A DNA stretch of 64,000 nt from Hermatobates lingyangjiaoensis (Eukaryota; Arthropoda; Insecta; Hemiptera; Hermatobatidae), in NCBI GenBank assembly GCA_026182355.1, contig JAPFBL010000068.1:682001-746000 (forward strand), read 5' to 3'. Under the pieces are notes generated by a model, which made no database searches, was not told the DNA's origin, and was given only the letters and a program-made list of their open reading frames with translations. Within the stretch, counting starts at the first letter, position 1; each line of letters opens with the position of its first letter. Positions 58,532 through 64,000 of this stretch are shown one piece after another. Position numbers and translations under genes: made by a program.

Positions 58532-58572
58532 CTTCCGATGTTTTGAAAATTCATATTTTCATTATCAAGGCT
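58532..58572 (-). mobile_element. Solitary hammerhead-like motif, GAAACGTC family
   Basis: On the minus strand: AGCCTTGATAATG, stem II GAAAAT with ATTTTC, then AAAACATCGG where the intact form would be GAAACGTCGG. It matches the plus motif at 46967-47001. The core G is changed, so the copy is likely dead. Confidence 0.5.
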
Positions 58573-59751
58573 ACAAAGAAATGCATAATTCATAATTAGA
58601 AACTAAAAAAATGTAGGGATTAAAGCAAAAAAAAAAGATAATTAAACGTACCTTACATCATAGGTAGAAGTTTTAAACGGTTGGTTTTAACTGACTCAGG
58701 CTATGATCTGAGGAGGTGATATAGTTGTATGGGAAATAACAAATAAATAGTAAAAAACATTTTAAGGCACAAAAATTCTGAATTCAAATAACATAATGAA
58801 TGAAATAAACGAGGGTAAAAAGAACAAAAAAATAATAGGTAACAATACGTGGACGCATAGAAGCATGGATAACATGAAAGATATCAGATTTGTTTGGTAA
58901 AATTATGGTGCATAACACTCAGTCCTTACTTTATTTTTTTAACATATAATATAAAATCATTAGATTCTTAATAAATCCGGCAATTGCTGCAGATAATCCA
59001 TTAGCCTGCGTTGAGTTTTCAGTTTTTATAGCTGTAATAACATAATTGATGATCCAGAATTTAAGACATCATTTTGCAACTCGAATATTTATGCTGCATG
59101 TGTTGGTCTTAAATCCTTGCTTCTCTATTATTAAAATAGCCAACATGCAGTTGGTATAGATTTTTAGAACAATGTAAGTAAGTCTTGGGTTGTGAAATTA
59201 TTGAAGGCTACTGCATCCAATGCTCCACTTATATTAGCGCCACAATTATTTTGTTGAACCTTCATAAATGGATCTCTTTATTGACATATGAGCTCACAGT
59301 ATTCATTCTTTGAAGTAAATCTGAACGGCCGTTCACTTAGTAGATTGTTCCTACACAGTTGAACAACACACTGTTCACAAATAATTTTTCCGGGCCTTTC
59401 CCCTCACAGGTAACAAATTGATCGTTCGAAATTTATGATCTGTATTGTCTTTTCCTTGTTCTTATAATAATATATTTTATGTCAGATTTCCTACAGGTTA
59501 CATTAGGTTTTACACTATGAATGCTGCCATTTCATTCTGAAGTCCCTATGGTATCTTCGCTCTGCGATTCCAACTGCTGTCTCTGATGTGTCTGTCCACA
59601 TCATAGCATTGATAGTGTAAAACCAATAACGTTCATCTGTTTTGTATGCCCTTGCAAATTGATTTTGATAAAATATGGTGTATGTATTTCCTTGTCTTTC
59701 AACTTCTTGAATTTACAATTCAAGTAATATAGGACTGTTCCCTATATATAT
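58573..59751. other. Non-coding DNA
   Basis: No gene. 59310-59650 is slightly GC-richer without a motif. Confidence 0.4.
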
Positions 59752-60146
59752 ATGCAGGTTCAATAAAATATTACGCCATATTTACGACTAATTAGTTCCC
59801 TTGTATACTTTTCAAGGGACCAGAATAATCTTCTTGCGTCTTAGTTTAAATTGTACAGAACATCTCCAATGGTTCTATTGTCTTTAAATGTTCTATTTCA
59901 ACTAATTTGACTATTGTCACTACTAGTACTGACTATTACTAGTACCACTATCACTACTATCGACATGTTTTGACTGCTCGTCAGTCATCTTCTGAATAAT
60001 GAAAAGAACCAGAAGATGACTGAGGAGCAGTCGAAACATGTCGATAGTAGTAGTAGTAATAGTAGAAGATTATTCCAGTCCCTTGAAAAGTACACAAGGA
60101 AACTAATTAATCGTAAATATGGCGCAATATTTAATCGAACCTGCAT
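59752..60146. mobile_element. Foldback Penelope-like element, ACATGT family
   Basis: Outer ends ATGCAGGTTCAATAAAATAT (59752) and AATATTTAATCGAACCTGCAT (to 60146) and the inner arms 59953-59993 / 60011-60051 are inverted copies. The left half has an extra piece of about 120 bp (59830-59950). On plus, 60011-60041 reads AGAAGATGACTGAGGAGCAG then TCGAAACATGTCG: GACTG and CAGTC pair, then GAA, the ACATGT palindrome and C. The CTGANGA word is displaced into the loop, so the catalytic reading is less sure than in other families. TATATATATA precedes the element. Confidence 0.65.
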
Positions 60147-60195
60147 AAATGAAGGACTGCTTTCTAAATATACCACTAATGTTTATTTGTATGTA

Positions 60196-60312
60196 TAAAC
60201 TATATTCGCAAAATGAAAACACAGAAATGAAACAGAAACTCATTACTATACTTCAATGGCTTCGACATCAGGAAGATGGATGTGAATGAGTGCGAAGACT
60301 GGCAACAACTCT
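60196..60312 (-). mobile_element. Penelope-like end, family 1, minus copy
   Basis: Reverse complement of the family 1 copy at 3873-3990. The motif at 60249-60272 (minus) is CTGATGTCGAAGCCATTGAA then GTATAG: CTGATGA has lost its last A and GAAATAT has become GAAGTAT. It abuts the ACATGT-family foldback, so two families share a site. Confidence 0.55.
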
Positions 60313-61102
60313 ATACATATATACATCGTAATGCAGATGTTGGTTTGGTTTTAGGGAAATATTGCCTAATAGAAGGTCAGCTCTAAGCTTTAAAGTCCAT
60401 ACGTGCTTCAAGACACAAATTTTGTTCCTCCTAAACTGGTAACTATTAGATTGTTCTAATTTTTCAATTGTTAAACTTTGATATTAGAATGAGCAGAACA
60501 TAATTCAGAATTTAATGAAAGGAAAAGTCAGCTTGCCTAAACAATTGGAAAGATAAAATATAAAATTATACTAAGCAAAGTGTTTAACTGATAAGGATGA
60601 TATAACGCAGGATTTTTTATAAATATGGGTTGCATAGTTTATCAGTCAAATTGTCACAAGAAAGAAGGTTTTATTGTATTTTTTTGAATTCAGAAAATAT
60701 TTTTCTCACTGAACTATTGAGATAAAATTTTAGGATTTTGTATATGTCATCTACACAAAAATGGTATATAATGAAAAATACATCCAGGATTTGTGACTGT
60801 TGAAAGGTACTACTCTAAAACTCTAAAATAGTCAAACTTAGAATAATTCTAATAAGTAATACATATTTGGTAAAATTAATTTTTCCTTATAATTTTCTTT
60901 GTTATTTATCACAGCGCCATATGGTTTATAATTATTTTTTTTGTTACATTTCTCCACTTATTCTTAATGTATAAGATAAATTATTGTTCTTTTTACAATT
61001 TCTCTGTAACTGGACACTTGAGTTCCAACCCTGATGGTCTCTAACTGTTATGTTCGGTTTACTTATTTGTGTTCCGAATATATTTGTGCAGTTGTGTTCT
61101 GA

Positions 61103-61163
<61 letters not shown>

Positions 61164-62456
61164 GTAGTTTGTGTAGATTCTATACAGAGATGAGATCATT
61201 TAGTATTTTTTAAAATTATTGTCTTTCTGCGATGTATTTTGCTGCATGCAATAGAAATGCTACAATGCCACAATAGAAATGCCAAATTAATCATGGGTTG
61301 TTTGACATATTTGAACATTGAATTATTAAATATTTTTCACCAATTAATATGTACGTTTATTTTGTTTGAAACAACTGCTTACTAATGGAGTAGTATAAAT
61401 GGGAGGAAGTGTGGTAAGGCGATAGTACATGTCTGTCTATGCTTGATAATCTGTCATTGTCAGGGATTGGCTTCAAGTGGCTATTAGTAATTGACCTGTT
61501 TTGATTTGTCATGTAACTCAACTGTTCGTATATACCCAATTCAAGCTTACCAGGTGATGTTTGCTTACGTGGGTCATTTAACCTCACCACAAGACCAACT
61601 GTATCAACAGGATGAGGAAATTAACAGTTCCGTGCATTAATTAGCTGTTATCATTGCCTTCTTTATCAAATTATTGAATTATTTCCATATTTTTCAATAA
61701 TTACTCATTTTTAATAACCATTTATCTATTATGCAAAGGCACCAAGAACAAATTTCCTAGAACATAGTCCAGGCAGTAACATAATCTAACAATCGAAACT
61801 ATATATTAAGGAACTAACTATAACTATATTATAAGAAAAATTACATGCTTACGATCTGGTAGGTAGATCCTCAAGTAAAAAAAATAATATAAAAATTACA
61901 TACGACGAAATACATATACACTCTAAAAACAGAAAAAAACACGACAGAAACCAAACACTAGACTCATTTTCAATAATTCGACTTTTCAACGGTGACCTCA
62001 GGAAAGGAATTAATACGATAAGAAGATGTAAACCAACCGTGTCGAATACCAATGCGTGCAGGATGGTCACAACTTTAAACGAAAATTTAACTATTTGCCT
62101 GAAATAGCAAAAGAAGAGGAAACTGAGAATGATATAATAATAAAATAAAAATATAGGGCTTTTGATAAAGAATAATATTTAATTCAATAGAAAAGTATTA
62201 AATTATTGCAGCGCTTTTACGTAGTTCAGATTGTCTAACGTCGTTTCTCCTAAAGTCGCTTGGTTATGATTTGCCTGCCAGTGAAATATTGCTCATTTAA
62301 TCCCCTTGTCGTACTTCTCCTGACGGCGAACTGCTGATTAAAATGTCGAATAGACTGTGTTTTGTTCATATCGAGCGTCATTTTATCATTTATTTAAGAA
62401 TATAACATCTTCTTCAGGATCATACTAGAACTGACGAGCCTCTTGAACATGAACAC
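60313..62456. other. Non-coding AT-rich DNA with a (TA)n tract
   Basis: (TA)n at 61104-61161 (about 29 units). No foldback borders it. A decayed motif candidate stands at 62320 (CTGACGG, then AAAATGTCG). No gene; frames at 61357-62070 have no motif. Confidence 0.45.
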
Positions 62457-62458
62457 TA

Positions 62459-62876
62459 CACTCGACCCTCGAATTACCGGATTAAAAGAGACGGAGGCAG
62501 GTCCGGAAACAGAAAAAGTTCGGTAAGTGGTAGCCTAATGGTGGATAGGGTAGGCTTATGAGTAGGGGGACTGGACTATTATCTGCCTCACCTTGCCTTA
62601 AATAGCCATGACAATCATCAAATACGGGTGAATACAGTCAGTAGATGTTCGTTATGCATTCGAATACGTAATAATAATAATGTTTATGTATATTAAAGGT
62701 ATAGTTTGCACAAGGTAACGTAATTGTGGAAGCCTCTACTACTAGGTCATAATATGCCTTCATTGTGAATTACCAATTTATGTGAAGTACGATAATTTAT
62801 GCAATTCGAAAGAAAAAAAAGTACCGAAAATTGAAAATACGGTTTCTTGAAGAAGTACGGAAACTCGAGGGTCGAG
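62459..62876. mobile_element. Tigger/pogo-like MITE
   Basis: The left end CACTCGACCCTCGAATTACC and the right end read inward CTCGACCCTCGAGTTTCCG are terminal inverted repeats (18 of 21 bases match from CTCGACC). TA dinucleotides flank both sides (62457-62458 and 62877-62878), as expected of Tc1/mariner-superfamily insertion. CGACCCTCG followed by ACCGG-type words is typical of Tigger-like ends. The 418-bp element has no transposase frame. Confidence 0.65.
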
Positions 62877-62879
62877 TAC

Positions 62880-63814
62880 TAGTTCTAGTGGAAAGATTCT
62901 AAATTTCTTACTCTTCTTGAATAAGCTGACCTGTTTACATATACACAAGGCTATATTTTATTTATAAATTGTCTCTTTTAGTTTAGGTGATGAAATGATT
63001 TCTGAAATGTGAAATATAACTTGAATTAAGCCGGTGAGTTTGATTGACTTTGAACGTTGTGGAGGAATTGTTTGTTTATTTGCCACAATGAAATGAAGAC
63101 AGTAGTTGACAAAGGAGTTAGGCCGCTTGGAAAGGTGACTGGCAGACAATGGTGACTTACAAAGCTGTTAGCTGCTATATTTGGGACAATCCCTTTCAAT
63201 AATGACTTTCATCCATTCCTTTCAACCACAACCACTTGTTTAATTCTTAATTAACATTTGTTGTTAATATAAAGTGAAACATAATTTACATTTCCTTTCT
63301 TTGGAAAACTTTGTTCAAGATTTTATCTTCAGCTATAATTGAAACTTGTTTCACTTGAAAAGAAAATTTAAAGTTGTGAAAGAGAAAGAGCTCTATTTGC
63401 AGACTAATGTCTGCAGCATTGAAGCATACACATTTTTCCTTATCGCATATTATGCCAACGCTGATACCGATTTCCCCACATTCTTGATAATCTGAGAAAG
63501 TTATAACTTTATACTTAGCCATCTCATAATATGAGCATCACGTCGTATAAATTGCATATTTTTGATTATAACAAATACCCCATCTATTTAGTTTTGCTTG
63601 TAGTCACTTCTCGTTTTCCATTTATACATTTTACTTTACTTTTTCTCCTTTTTGTTCCCCTTAATTTCATTAAAATTTTCCCACATCAAACACAGGGAGT
63701 AGTTTTAAATGTAACAATCTTCCTAAATTAAAAAAAAGACACTATAAAATAGGAAAGACAATCCAAACTGGACTACTTGTCGATGTGTCTACAACGTTAT
63801 TGACCGCCTATTCT
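62880..63814. other. Non-coding AT-rich DNA
   Basis: Frames at 62958-63731 have no motif; no gene supported. Confidence 0.4.
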
Positions 63815-64000
63815 CTTTTCTCCTGAAGTTGGATTGCCCGAAAATTTATGTTTATAAGTGTGTTTCTTACTATCGGTGTTATGTTCTTCGATTTTGAACT
63901 CGTGTATATATATATACGTTTCACAGTAAACAACAGAGACAGAACAAAGAAACGAACACACTTACTGTCTCTAATTTTCGGTTGAACAGTCATCACGAGA
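63815..64000. mobile_element. Two Penelope-like ends facing a (TA)n site, cut by the window edge
   Basis: The plus motif at 63823-63850 (CTGAAGTT, GGATTGCCC, GAAAATTTA) and the minus motif at 63971-63996 (GTGATGAC, TGTTCAACC, GAAAATTAGAG) are the AATT family seen at 52756-53455. Here the downstream ends face each other across TATATATATATACG (63904-63917), the opposite of the divergent foldbacks. The second copy runs off the end of the window. Confidence 0.6.

Noticed and set aside
62320..62348. CTGACGG ... AAAATGTCG as a confident hammerhead
   Set aside because: Two core positions are changed and no family match was found; kept only as a decayed possibility.

Overview
This is a strongly AT-rich, gene-poor window of an animal nuclear genome. 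It has no prokaryotic gene layout, no long open reading frame with a recognisable cellular product, and no rRNA or true tRNA gene. The repeats point to an invertebrate: tRNA-headed SINEs with a conserved central block that I think is the Meta-SINE type, decayed Jockey/R1-like and RTE-like LINEs, hAT- and Tigger-like DNA transposons, and very many Penelope-like ends. An arthropod, perhaps a chelicerate, is my best guess, but the sequence does not prove it.

Layout. 1-7650: a large imperfect inverted repeat with arms of about 1.7 and 1.95 kb around a 2.7 kb AT-rich spacer, followed by a tandem partial copy of the right arm. 7881-8500: a 21-bp minisatellite framed by a 26-bp direct repeat. 8500-16500: mostly featureless AT-rich DNA with two minisatellites, a dispersed repeat pair and weak hints of a gene (core promoter near 15184, candidate exon 16540-16600). 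17-34 kb: hAT relic, LINE remnants, foldback elements, a SINE and a clean short retro-insertion with a 15-bp target duplication. 35-64 kb: LINE reverse-transcriptase fossils on both strands, a dense cluster of foldback elements next to (TA)n tracts, another SINE and a Tigger-like MITE.

The most striking content is a population of short elements from at least six families. Each carries a minimal hammerhead-ribozyme-like motif (CTGANGA, a small stem II, GAAA, then a short self-complementary stem III and a cleavable UH), often as two divergent copies in an inverted repeat and often ending at (TA)n. This matches what is known of Penelope-like retroelement terminal repeats, whose animal hammerheads are thought to act as dimers. 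I count about 25 recognisable or degraded copies. No Penelope reverse transcriptase or GIY-YIG endonuclease ORF is visible, so these look like non-autonomous remains. One copy (40909-41072) is a perfect 79-bp inverted repeat.

Cellular coding content is limited to a few candidate exons. They are supported by splice-like signals and an open frame only, and I recognise none of them. The window reads as intergenic or intronic DNA shaped by transposons.
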